A DNA stretch of 11,801 nt from JBFXDW01 sp050180745 (GTDB lineage Bacteria; Pseudomonadota; Alphaproteobacteria; UBA9219). The stretch's first letter is position 1. Each line of letters opens with the position of its first letter. This document shows, piece by piece, positions 4,230-11,599 of the stretch. Location of the stretch: assembly GCA_050180745.1 (NCBI GenBank), contig JBFXDW010000059.1:1-11801 (forward strand), in the 5' to 3' direction. Under the pieces are notes generated by a model. It was not told the DNA's origin. It did no database searches and worked only from the letters and a program-made list of their open reading frames with translations. The position numbers and the translations under genes were made by a program.

Positions 4230-6800
4230 TTACTTTGTATCTTGGTGGTTCAGCAAGACCGGCAAGACAAGAAAACTACATGCCACGCAGTATAACAGGG
4301 AAATGGTTAATAATTGTCCCATCCCACAGGTACCAGTGTGCGAAGATAGAGACAGTGAGAAAAAAGCAACAAGTGTTGTTGCCGCGCTGAAGAGGACAGC
4401 GCGGGCCATGCCTGAGGAAAGGGGATGTTTTTTTCCGCTTTTCCAATAGGTTACGAAATATATTGCATAAGATACACCAAGAGATAACAAGAGCGGCAAG
4501 GCAATGACATTGGCAAAGTTAAGTGGCAGTTCGAGGCCTTTCATTGTGCTGAGCGTTAAGATTCCAGCAAGAATTAGCGGTATGAGCGTATAAAAAACAT
4601 CTCTGATTCGACGCAAAACGAATAACAGAAGCAGAAAAATGGCGGTAAGAGCGAAAAGACCTGCTTGGATGAACGAGCCCATAACAGTCTTTCCCGATTC
4701 TTGGATCGCGATGGGGGCTCCTGTTGCCTGTGGCGCAAGCGTGCGGACGGCTTGTGTGAAGGCGGCTAGAATCTTGTGATCCCGCGCGTTGCCTTTAGGA
4801 TAGGCCTCGATTTTGGCACGTCCATCCTCTGTGATCCAGTCGCGGCGAAGTTCGTCATTAATATCGTCTATGGTGGCGGGCTCGTCGTTAAGCAACAGGC
4901 GCAGTTGTTCAAGGTAGTTTTGAATTCCTTTGATCAGTACATTATTGAGGCGGCTGAGAAGGACAGGGTCATTCTCAGCCATAACGGCCTCTAGAGCTTT
5001 TGCCAGAGCTGCGGCTTCTAGCTTATCTTCTCCCAATTTTTTAAGGCTGTTGGAGGTCTTTCTTAAAGTTTCATATACAGCACTGTCGCTGGGTGTTTCT
5101 TTGACCTCCAGAGGATTGAGCGAGGGGTCTAAAAGAAATTTAGCATCTTCAATTAGAGCCAATTTTTCATCCTGATCCGTAGGCACAAAGCTTGCCAACG
5201 TAATAGTGTGATCGACTTCCGGTAGCTGATCAAGTTGCGTGGCTAGCTTTTGCGCGGCATCTAAGGACGGCTCTAGTATCTGGACCGTATAAATTGTTGC
5301 GTCTGGGTCCTCCATAATATGGAAGAGCGTTTTTACGGATTCGCTGTTGGGATCTTTGAGATTAAGAGGGTCAAAGTCAAAGCGGATTTGGCTGGCGAAA
5401 AACAGGCCTATGCAGGCAATTACGATAAAAAGAGGCATCAGGATTTTGCGTTGCTGTATCAGAAAACAATCAACTGGTTTCATGAAGCGATAGCCAATTT
5501 CCTGACTCTCTGCTGGGGGACGACAGAGCGTAATCAATGCGGGCAACAGCGTTACATTGAGGATAAAGGCAATTAACATCCCGACTCCGGCGATAAGGCC
5601 AAGCTCTGCGACACCGCGATAATCGGTTGGAATAAAGGCCATAAGCCCTAACGCTGTGGAACCAGCGGCAAGTCCCAGAGGACCTGCGATCCGTGCGGCT
5701 GTTTCCTTCATGGCAGCTTTGGAATCTGAAATTTCAAAATGTGTTTCGCGATAGCGCACGCTGAATTGGATTCCAAAATCTACGGCAACGCCAACAAACA
5801 TCACGGCAAAAGCAACCGAGATGAGATTAAGCGAACCAATGGCGGCGAGGGCAAAAGATGTTGTGCTGATAAGGCCAACAAGAAGTGTGATCAAAATGGG
5901 GACAATCAAGCGCCATGATTTGAGTGCCAAAAACAGAAGTAACATCACGAGTCCCAAAGAGAGCAACGTTGCGAATTCTGCGCCTTGCGCTACGCTGGCG
6001 AACTCTTCATCGTTGAGGGCCACAGAGCCGGTCAGGCGTACGGTTACGCCATTTTCTTTGGTCAGGTGATGGTCTTTCGCGGTTTGTCTTATGAAGGCGG
6101 ATGCTTTGGCTCCAGGAGAGAGCGATTTAAAATCCATCTCTGGCTGTGTGATGATGAATTTTCGCGTTTCACGGAGGTTTGGTTTGTTATTTCCAAACAT
6201 TTTTTGCCACGGCAAAAGGATATCTTTACCGGCTATTGTGTCGTTGATTGTCGTTGCAAGAAGCGAAAAAGGTTTGGCCAAATCCTGATAAGCAACTTGG
6301 CCTTGTGCAAGCCCCATCAAAGAAAGGTCCATGGTCTCAAACAGCCCGCGCAGAGAGGGATCTGCTGCTAGGCTTCCCAGCATGGCTTGCGCTTTGATCA
6401 TTGTATCAAGCGTATGGGCGAGTTTTTCTTGGGACAAAAAGAGCAAACCATGTTGTTGAAAAAACGCTTGCTTATCGGGGCGTGTAACGCGTTTGAAAAG
6501 CGTGGTGTTGTTCTCTAGTTCTTTCGCCATTAGAGAAGCGGCATATTCGGCCATGTCGGGATTGTCGCTGTCGATGACGATGACGAGCCTGTCTGTGTTT
6601 TGAGGAAAAGCGTCTGCAAGTTCTTTTTCTTGAACGCGCCATGGCAGGTCTTTGGCCATAAGTTGGTCTATGTCTGTATTAATGGCGATATGGGTTGTGA
6701 CATAGTAGCCAAGGCCTGCTGCACTCAATAAAGTAAGCATGGCAATAAGCCCAGCAAAGCGCTGACAGAAGGAGGTAAGAGATACAATAAAGCGAGTCAT
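4230..6800 (-). CDS. hpnN: Hopanoid-type RND/MmpL lipid transporter HpnN
   Basis: HpnN moves hopanoids (bacterial sterol-like lipids) from the inner to the outer membrane. The 856-residue product has the duplicated RND layout: TM1 at ~13-34, a first periplasmic domain (~35-270), TM2-6 (~275-425), TM7 at ~452-470, a second periplasmic domain (~470-710) and a C-terminal TM bundle. Segments typical of HpnN are DLPWRVQEKELADAFPQNTD (51-70), RPDKQAFFQQHGLLFLSQE, LGSLAADPSLRGL and DPLNLKDPNSESVKT (477-491). TM4 carries the RND signature MFVGVAVDFGIQFSVRYRE with Asp340, the presumed proton-relay site. The end has the family SSHTGTCGMGQLLTISLL block. No hopanoid biosynthesis genes are in the window. 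No clear Shine-Dalgarno precedes the ATG, because a repeat lies immediately upstream. Confidence 0.92.
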   Translation of the reverse strand: MTRFIVSLTSFCQRFAGLIAMLTLLSAAGLGYYVTTHIAINTDIDQLMAKDLPWRVQEKELADAFPQNTDRLVIVIDSDNPDMAEYAASLMAKELENNTTLFKRVTRPDKQAFFQQHGLLFLSQEKLAHTLDTMIKAQAMLGSLAADPSLRGLFETMDLSLMGLAQGQVAYQDLAKPFSLLATTINDTIAGKDILLPWQKMFGNNKPNLRETRKFIITQPEMDFKSLSPGAKASAFIRQTAKDHHLTKENGVTVRLTGSVALNDEEFASVAQGAEFATLLSLGLVMLLLFLALKSWRLIVPILITLLVGLISTTSFALAAIGSLNLISVAFAVMFVGVAVDFGIQFSVRYRETHFEISDSKAAMKETAARIAGPLGLAAGSTALGLMAFIPTDYRGVAELGLIAGVGMLIAFILNVTLLPALITLCRPPAESQEIGYRFMKPVDCFLIQQRKILMPLFIVIACIGLFFASQIRFDFDPLNLKDPNSESVKTLFHIMEDPDATIYTVQILEPSLDAAQKLATQLDQLPEVDHTITLASFVPTDQDEKLALIEDAKFLLDPSLNPLEVKETPSDSAVYETLRKTSNSLKKLGEDKLEAAALAKALEAVMAENDPVLLSRLNNVLIKGIQNYLEQLRLLLNDEPATIDDINDELRRDWITEDGRAKIEAYPKGNARDHKILAAFTQAVRTLAPQATGAPIAIQESGKTVMGSFIQAGLFALTAIFLLLLFVLRRIRDVFYTLIPLILAGILTLSTMKGLELPLNFANVIALPLLLSLGVSYAIYFVTYWKSGKKHPLSSGMARAVLFSAATTLVAFFSLSLSSHTGTCGMGQLLTISLLYCVACSFLVLPVLLNHQDTK

Positions 6801-6803
6801 TTA

Positions 6804-6846
6804 GGGATCAGTTGTCAGAGGTTAGCGAGGATTTAGCGAGGATTTA
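6804..6846. repeat. Short repeat family member with 11-bp tandem duplication upstream of hpnN
   Basis: GGGATCAGTTGTCAG (6804-6818) matches 14 of 15 bases of GGGATCAGTGGTCAG at 11548-11562. It is followed by two tandem copies of TTAGCGAGGAT (6822-6832 and 6833-6843), which share AGGATTTAGC with the repeat after the ABC exporter gene. The element occupies the entire leader of hpnN. Confidence 0.65.
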
Positions 6847-6892
6847 TAGCCTATGTCAGATAAAATGATCATTTTATCTGACATAGGCTATA
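6845..6892. repeat. Perfect 48-bp palindrome between the lrp-type gene and hpnN
   Basis: Two 24-base arms (6845-6868 and 6869-6892) are exact reverse complements with no spacer, centred on TGATCA (6866-6871). Each arm contains CTATGTCAGATAAAA or its complement. No T-run follows on either strand, so it does not look like a normal intrinsic terminator. It could form a cruciform, or a long hairpin in any transcript reading from the lrp-type gene into hpnN. Confidence 0.9.
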
Positions 6893-6950
6893 GCAATCGG
6901 GGAGGCTTGCCTTTTGTGTTTCTCTTCCGAACCACAAACACATTTCCGTC

Positions 6951-6970
6951 ATTCTCGCGAATGCGAGAAT
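6951..6970. repeat. dRS3-like 20-bp inverted repeat
   Basis: ATTCTCGC (6951-6958) and GCGAGAAT (6963-6970) are perfect 8-bp arms around GAAT, preceded by CCGTC and followed by CCTACTTG. This is the form of the widespread CGTCATTCxCGCGAAxGCGxGAATCC dispersed repeats known from Neisseria (dRS3) and many Proteobacteria. Confidence 0.6.
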
Positions 6971-7027
6971 CCTACTTGTTTTTTCAAAAATTATCAGAGG
7001 GGCAAGCATTGAAAGTTTGGGAATTAC

Positions 7028-7507
7028 TTACTCTTCTTCCTCAAGGGGTACACCAGGGCGGAAGAAGTTGCAACGCAAAGTCGGATAGGACTTTACTTTG
7101 GCAATGTTGGGAACAGTCAGAAGTTTTTGGGTCATGAAATCTTGTAAGTCGCTCCAATCCTTGGCGATGACTTGTAAAAGATAGTCTGTTTCTCCGGCCA
7201 GCATATAGCAGGCGCGGACTTCCTTCCATTCTTTAAGGTTCTTTAGAAAATCTTTTGTGTCTTCTGGCGTATGATTGACAAGGCTGACATGCACAAAGAC
7301 AAACATTTCATAGCCAAGCTTTTGGTGGTCAACCACAGCATGATAGCCTTTGATAAAGCCGTTTTCTTCAAGGCTGCGTATGCGCCGCAGACAGGGAGGG
7401 GCTGAAATTCCAGCTTGATGTGCAATATCTACATTTGTGGCGCGGCCATCTTCCTGCAGCGCTTTGAGGATGATGATATCAGTAGGATCAAGTTTAATTT
7501 GTTTCAT
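7028..7507 (-). CDS. Lrp/AsnC family transcriptional regulator
   Basis: The product is a 159-residue leucine-responsive-type regulator of the usual family length. Residues ~5-60 form the winged helix-turn-helix: LDPTDIIILKALQEDGRATN, IAHQAGISAPPCLRRIRSLE and GFIKGYHAVVD. This is the classic Lrp block in which the recognition helix contains S-x-P-x-C-x-x-R-x-x-x-L. Residues ~68-145 form the RAM effector-binding domain (MFVFVHVSL and ACYMLAGETDYLLQVIAKD), which binds amino acids and mediates octamer formation in the family. The acidic tail ends EEEE. It is divergent from the ELM1-family gene with only a short gap (7508-7561), so it may regulate both itself and that gene, as Lrp-type regulators often do. 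The effector cannot be predicted. Confidence 0.93.
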   Translation of the reverse strand: MKQIKLDPTDIIILKALQEDGRATNVDIAHQAGISAPPCLRRIRSLEENGFIKGYHAVVDHQKLGYEMFVFVHVSLVNHTPEDTKDFLKNLKEWKEVRACYMLAGETDYLLQVIAKDWSDLQDFMTQKLLTVPNIAKVKSYPTLRCNFFRPGVPLEEEE

Positions 7508-7561
7508 GAATGGCTCTTAAGCTATAACTAGGAAGAATCCGTGGATAGGAAGTGTACTCTT

Positions 7562-8530
7562 ATGGAACAAACAAGCCAACCCTCCTGCTGGATTGTATCA
7601 GCAGGCGTAATAGGTATGGAAAATCAGTGTCTTGGACTTGCTGCTAGGGTGGGGTGTAGGCCTGTTATCAAGCGCGTTGTTCTTAATTCACCCTTTAAGC
7701 AGCTCGCGCCTTTCTTGAGGCTGGGACTAGGACATGCCTTTGCCTCGGATAGTGATCAGATCATGCCGCCATGGCCTGACATCATGATTGCATCGGGAAG
7801 GGCTGGTGCGATGGCGTGTTTTTACGCCAAACAGGAATGCAAGCGACGCAGCGTGAAAGCGCCTTTTACGGTTTATATTCAAAACCCTGTTGTGTCGCCT
7901 AGCCTGTTCGATCTTGTGGCATTGCCGCGCCATGATTGTGTCAGTGGAAGTAATGTTGTCGCAACGCGAGGCTCTTTACATCGCGTCACGCCAGAGCTTT
8001 TAGAAGAAGAGTCTCAAAAGTTCTTGCCGTCCTTGAGGCATTTAAAAACTCCTTTGGTGGCTGTTTTAATCGGAGGGAGTAATGCGGTTTACCGTCTGTT
8101 GCCGGAAGAGATGAAAAAAATTGCCACGCAGCTTGCGGCTTTGGCTGAGAAGGAGAACGTGAGTTTGCTGATTACGACCTCGCGACGGACGGGGACAGAA
8201 AATGTTGCCATTTTAAAAGAGGCTCTTCAGTCTGTGCCGCACGTCCTATGGACGGGGGAGGGGCCTAATCCGTACTATGCGTTTCTAGGGCTGGCTGAGG
8301 CAATTCTGGTGACGGCGGATTCTGTGAATATGGTGTCTGAGGCATGCAGTACCGGTAAGCCGGTTCATATTATTCCTCTTGAGGGAGGGTCTAAGAAATT
8401 CCGCCGTTTTCATCAAGTATTGCAAGATGATGGCTTGACGCGCGTTTTTAAGGGCGAGCTTGAGAGATGGCAGTATGAGCCTCTTGACGATGTAGGGCTT
8501 GTTGCTGCGCGGGTGAGGGGTCTGTTATGA
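7562..8530 (+). CDS. Mitochondrial-fission ELM1-family protein (DUF1022-type)
   Basis: This family, named from plant ELM1, is common in Alphaproteobacteria. Its bacterial role is unknown, and its fold resembles GT-B glycosyltransferases. The opening CWIVSAGVIGMENQCLGLA is the family N-terminus. Further blocks are PDIMIASGRAGAMACFYAK, then FTVYIQNPVV, FDLVALPRHD and TRGSLHRVTPE. Towards the C-terminus are LLITTSRRTG, PNPYYAFLGLAEAILVTADS, VNMVSEACSTGKPVHIIPL and EGGSKKFRRFH. The last group resembles the sugar-nucleotide-binding C-domain of MurG-like enzymes (inference). The ATG at 7562 is preferred, with AGGAAG at 7548-7553; a GTG at 7541, also with AGGAAG upstream, would add seven residues. 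The stop codon lies inside the first Fic operator half-site. It is divergent from the Lrp-type gene. Confidence 0.88.
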   Translation: MEQTSQPSCWIVSAGVIGMENQCLGLAARVGCRPVIKRVVLNSPFKQLAPFLRLGLGHAFASDSDQIMPPWPDIMIASGRAGAMACFYAKQECKRRSVKAPFTVYIQNPVVSPSLFDLVALPRHDCVSGSNVVATRGSLHRVTPELLEEESQKFLPSLRHLKTPLVAVLIGGSNAVYRLLPEEMKKIATQLAALAEKENVSLLITTSRRTGTENVAILKEALQSVPHVLWTGEGPNPYYAFLGLAEAILVTADSVNMVSEACSTGKPVHIIPLEGGSKKFRRFHQVLQDDGLTRVFKGELERWQYEPLDDVGLVAARVRGLL

Positions 8531-8558
8531 GTTATAAAGATGTGGATTTATAACTCAT
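8527..8558. promoter_or_regulatory. Inverted operator-like pair 1 upstream of fic
   Basis: ATGAGTTATAAA (8527-8538) and TTTATAACTCAT (8547-8558) are exact 12-bp inverted arms around an 8-base spacer. The left arm overlaps the stop codon of the upstream gene. The same half-site recurs in pair 2, so this is more likely a protein-binding site than a terminator; no T-run follows. Confidence 0.65.
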
Positions 8559-8572
8559 ATTTATGCTATATT

Positions 8573-8603
8573 ATGAGCTATAACAAGGGGGCTTATAACT
8601 CAT
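8573..8603. promoter_or_regulatory. Inverted operator-like pair 2 overlapping the fic start codon
   Basis: ATGAGCTATAA (8573-8583) and TTATAACTCAT (8593-8603) are 11-bp arms with one mismatch around a 9-base spacer. The spacer carries the purine-rich AAGGGGG ribosome-binding site, and the right arm includes the first two bases of the fic ATG. A possible -10 element, TATATT (8567-8572), lies between the two pairs. Occupancy would block both transcription and translation initiation, which suggests autoregulation by the Fic protein's winged helix (inference). Confidence 0.6.
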
Positions 8604-9744
8604 GACATGGAATTGGCAACAAGAGGGCTGGCCTAAATTTAGATATGATAACAGTGCGTTAGCTGCTTTTGAAGCAAGATTTTTAGAGCAGTCGGGCTTG
8701 TTGATCGGGGCAGCCAAACATATGAATGAAGAGACTCAACAACAGCTGGTTGTTGAGCTTATCACGGATGAAGCTGTTGATACCTCAAGAATCGAAGGGG
8801 ATTATCTTGATAGGGACAGCGTGCAGTCGTCTGTGTTGCGCAACTTCGGGTTGAAAGCTGATAACAAAAAGGTACAGCCTGCCGAAAGAGGCATTGCTGA
8901 CATGATGACGGATTTATACAAAAACTTTGATGTGCCGTTGTCGCATCAGACGCTTTATGCGTGGCATAAAAAGCTGGCTCATGAGCGGGGCGACCTAAGT
9001 GATGTGGGGCGCTACCGCAGCCATGATGAGCCGATGCAGGTTGTCTCCGGTAGTATTGGTAAGCCAAAGATTCATTTTGAGGCACCACCATCCAAAGATA
9101 TCAAAAAAGAAATGGACGCGTTCCTCTTGTGGTGGAAGCAGACATCAAAGCAGGGAGAGGTTCCTTTAGCGCCTCTTGTCCGAACGGGAATAGCCCATTT
9201 ATATTTCGTGTCTATTCACCCCTTTGAAGATGGTAACGGACGCATTGCCAGAGCATTATCTGAAAAAGCGCTCGCTGAACATTTGGGCGTTCCCAGTATG
9301 ATTGCGTTGTCGCAAACGATTGGGGGGAAGAGAAAAGCCTATTATGAAGCGTTAGAGAGAAACAATAAAGGGACAGAGATTACTGATTGGCTGATCTATT
9401 TTGCTGATACGGTTTTGGCCTCGCAGCAACATTCCATAGATTTGGTTGATTTTCTAATTCAGAAAACAAAACTGTATGACAAAGTTAAAAGTCAGCTCAA
9501 TGAAAGACAAGATCGTGTGCTTGCCCGTGTTTTTAAAGAAGGGCTTCATGGGTTTAAAGGTGGCGTGAGTGCTGAGAACTATATTAAGATAACGGGTGTA
9601 TCAAGAGCCACAGCAACGCGTGATTTACAGGATCTTGTAGAAAAAGATGTCTTTATCAAAACGGGAATGCTGAAAAGTACACGCTATCACTTAAATGTTT
9701 CTATGAGCAGCCATAGCAGAGATAGAAAAAGGAAGACACCTTAA
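8602..9744 (+). CDS. Fic-domain adenylyltransferase (class II) with C-terminal winged helix
   Basis: Fic enzymes transfer AMP from ATP to hydroxyl side chains of target proteins. The 380-residue product starts with a DUF4172-like N-domain (WNWQQEGWPKFRYDNSALAA). It carries the inhibitory helix motif [S/T]xxxE[G/N] as TSRIEG (61-66, Glu65), which marks a self-inhibited class II Fic protein. The Fic core has a flap region near KIHFEAPPS (156-164) and the intact catalytic motif HPFEDGNGR (206-214) with His206. Residues ~298-365 form a winged-helix domain (YIKITGVSRATATRDLQDL) of the type used to bind DNA. The tail is basic (RDRKRK). It stands alone without an antitoxin gene, as expected when the inhibitory helix is built in. 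Inverted sites overlapping its promoter and start suggest autoregulation. Confidence 0.93.
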   Translation: MTWNWQQEGWPKFRYDNSALAAFEARFLEQSGLLIGAAKHMNEETQQQLVVELITDEAVDTSRIEGDYLDRDSVQSSVLRNFGLKADNKKVQPAERGIADMMTDLYKNFDVPLSHQTLYAWHKKLAHERGDLSDVGRYRSHDEPMQVVSGSIGKPKIHFEAPPSKDIKKEMDAFLLWWKQTSKQGEVPLAPLVRTGIAHLYFVSIHPFEDGNGRIARALSEKALAEHLGVPSMIALSQTIGGKRKAYYEALERNNKGTEITDWLIYFADTVLASQQHSIDLVDFLIQKTKLYDKVKSQLNERQDRVLARVFKEGLHGFKGGVSAENYIKITGVSRATATRDLQDLVEKDVFIKTGMLKSTRYHLNVSMSSHSRDRKRKTP

Positions 9745-9747
9745 AGC

Positions 9748-9775
9748 CTAAATGCTAAATCCTAAATCCTAAATC
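9748..9775. repeat. Four tandem heptamers (CTAAATC)
   Basis: CTAAATG followed by three exact CTAAATC units fills the gap just after the fic stop codon. Part of it (9751-9767) is also the left arm of the inverted repeat flanking the ABC exporter gene. Confidence 0.8.
9751..9767 (+). repeat. Left arm of inverted repeat bracketing the ABC exporter gene
   Basis: AATGCTAAATCCTAAAT here is the exact reverse complement of 11583-11599. Similarity extends a few bases further outward with one indel (AAGCC-TA against AAGCATTA). Confidence 0.75.
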
Positions 9776-9815
9776 CTATTGTCATTTGACTTTAATTCTT
9801 AAGGATAACCACAAC

Positions 9816-11588
9816 TTGTCAGACAAACCTCAATCATCAGCTTATCTTATTCGTCGCTTGTTTCAGGGCTATTTGCGGCCTCATCTGCGTGGCTTTATCG
9901 TGGCAACCATCTTTATGGGAATTGGCGCTGCAACAACGGGGGCGCTGGCCAAGATGATCGAGCCGATCGTCAATGAACTCGGCAAGGGGCATGGCGAGAG
10001 CTATGTTATGGGTATGGGGCTTTTGATTATCGGAATTTTTGCCGCGCGTGGAATCTCGACCTATATTCACACCGTCATCATGAACAAAATCGGTCAGCGT
10101 ATTATCACCGATGTGCAGCAACAGCTTCATAGGCATCTTTTAAAATCCGATCTATCTTTCTTCCACTCCAATCCCTCGGGCGAGCTTATTTCTCGATTAA
10201 CGAATGATGTTGGCATTATGCGTCAGGCCGTGGGCGAGTGCATGACAAGCTCTTTTAAGGGGGGGCTAACGCTGATTTTCCTGATTGGCGTTATGTTTTA
10301 TCAGGATTGGCGCTTGTCGATCGCGGCGTTTTTCGTGTTTCCTTTGTCGGCTTTGTTTGTTGCTCATTTGGGTAAACATATGCGACGGTACTCGCGGAAG
10401 TCTCAAGAGGAAACAGGCAAGTTCGCAGCACTTCTCAGCCAGATTTTTCTCGGCATGCGGCATGTAAAAGCCTATGGCATGGAGGAGGCCGAGCATGGGC
10501 GTGTGCGCGATGTGACTGAGGAAGTTTATAAGCTGGCCGTGAAGGGCTATCGTGTGAGTGCGTTGGCTAATCCCATGGCCGAGATCCTCAGCGGCCTAGC
10601 AATCATGACCGTGATTATGTATGGCAATTGGCAGGTTGAGCAGGGCTATACGACGACGGGTGCGCTGTTTTCTTTTATCACGGCCTTTGTGCTGGCCTAT
10701 GATCCGATGAAGAGGACCGCCAAGGTCAACGCGCAGCTTCAGTCAGGCCTTGCGGCGGCAGAACGCATTTTTCAGATTTTGGATCAAGAGCCAAAAATTA
10801 TGGACTCTCAAACCGCAATGCCGCTTGAGGTCAAGGATTATTCAGTATCACTGGAAAATGTTGTGTTTAAATATCTTGATGGCACAACAGCATTGGATGG
10901 CGTTTCCGTAGAAGTTCCTAAGGGAAAAACGGTGGCGCTTGTCGGTCCTTCGGGGGCTGGAAAATCCACGATCATTAATCTGATCCCGCGTTTTTATGAT
11001 GTCGATGCAGGAAGCATAAAAATAGCGGGAACAGATGTGCGCGATGTGACTCTGGAAAGTCTGCGGCATCATTTGGCTATTGTGTCTCAAGAAACGGCGC
11101 TCTTTGATGAAACTGTACGAGCGAATATCGCTTATGGGCGCCCCGAGGCTAGTTTTGAAGAAATCCAGCAAGCCGCACGAGATGCTTTTGCGCATGATTT
11201 TATCGAAAAACTGCCGCAAGGCTATGACACGATTGTGGGAGAAGAGGGCGTGAAGCTTTCCGGAGGGCAGCGGCAGCGCATTGCGATTGCGCGAGCGATG
11301 CTGCGGAACGCGCCGATCCTGTTGCTTGATGAAGCAACATCGGCGCTCGACAATGAATCCGAGCGGGCGGTGCAAGAGGCGTTGGGGCGTTTGCAAAAAG
11401 GCCGGACGACGATTGTTGTGGCGCATCGTCTATCGACGATTGTCGAGGCAGATCATATCGTGGTTCTGGACAAGGGCCATGTTGTCGAAGAGGGTCGCCA
11501 CGGCCAGCTTCTCGCCAAAGGCGGTGTCTATGCGCGGCTCTATAACAGGGATCAGTGGTCAGGGATCGGGGATCAGGGAAGCATTTAG
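9816..11588 (+). CDS. MsbA-like ABC exporter, fused membrane and ATPase domains
   Basis: This is a half-transporter that would act as a homodimer in the inner membrane. Its sequence is closest in style to MsbA-type lipid A or lipid flippases; the actual substrate is inferred only from family. Residues ~25-300 hold about six membrane helices with coupling segments FFHSNPSGELISRLTNDV and AYGMEEAEHGRV. The nucleotide-binding domain has Walker A GPSGAGKS (377-384), the Q-loop Gln in IVSQE (425), signature LSGGQ (481-485), Walker B ILLLDE (501-506) with catalytic Glu506, and the H-loop His537 in VVAHRLS. The TTG at 9816 is preferred because AAGGA lies at 9801-9805; a TTG at 9786 would add ten unlikely residues. 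The last ~14 residues (from NRDQWSG) are encoded by repeat DNA. Confidence 0.93.
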   Translation: MSDKPQSSAYLIRRLFQGYLRPHLRGFIVATIFMGIGAATTGALAKMIEPIVNELGKGHGESYVMGMGLLIIGIFAARGISTYIHTVIMNKIGQRIITDVQQQLHRHLLKSDLSFFHSNPSGELISRLTNDVGIMRQAVGECMTSSFKGGLTLIFLIGVMFYQDWRLSIAAFFVFPLSALFVAHLGKHMRRYSRKSQEETGKFAALLSQIFLGMRHVKAYGMEEAEHGRVRDVTEEVYKLAVKGYRVSALANPMAEILSGLAIMTVIMYGNWQVEQGYTTTGALFSFITAFVLAYDPMKRTAKVNAQLQSGLAAAERIFQILDQEPKIMDSQTAMPLEVKDYSVSLENVVFKYLDGTTALDGVSVEVPKGKTVALVGPSGAGKSTIINLIPRFYDVDAGSIKIAGTDVRDVTLESLRHHLAIVSQETALFDETVRANIAYGRPEASFEEIQQAARDAFAHDFIEKLPQGYDTIVGEEGVKLSGGQRQRIAIARAMLRNAPILLLDEATSALDNESERAVQEALGRLQKGRTTIVVAHRLSTIVEADHIVVLDKGHVVEEGRHGQLLAKGGVYARLYNRDQWSGIGDQGSI

Positions 11589-11599
11589 GATTTAGCATT
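11548..11599. repeat. Repeat element forming the 3' end of the ABC exporter gene
   Basis: GGGATC recurs three times at 11548, 11563 and 11569. GGGATCAGTGGTCAG (11548-11562) matches the repeat in front of hpnN at 14 of 15 bases. It runs into the right inverted arm (11583-11599), which contains the TAG stop at 11586-11588. AAGCATT (11579-11585) and AATGCTT (11601-11607) form a further small inverted pair. Confidence 0.65.

Noticed and set aside
6905..7007. A small transposable element bounded by GCTTGCC/GGCAAGC.
   Set aside because: Seven-base arms are too short to be convincing, and no target duplication is visible.
6853..7137. A plus-strand open frame beginning in the 48-bp palindrome.
   Set aside because: It has no ribosome-binding site, runs through the repeats and then antisense to the Lrp-type gene, and shows no family features.
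7520..7528. AGCTATAAC shared with the Fic operator region (8576-8584), suggesting common control.
   Set aside because: A single AT-rich 9-mer without an inverted partner is compatible with chance.
9748..9775. A CRISPR-like array of short repeats.
   Set aside because: The heptamers are directly tandem with no spacers. No CRISPR array is visible anywhere in the window.
10848..11426. A 192-residue minus-strand open frame inside the ABC exporter gene.
   Set aside because: It is antisense to the conserved ATPase domain, with no homology or ribosome-binding site; a shadow frame.
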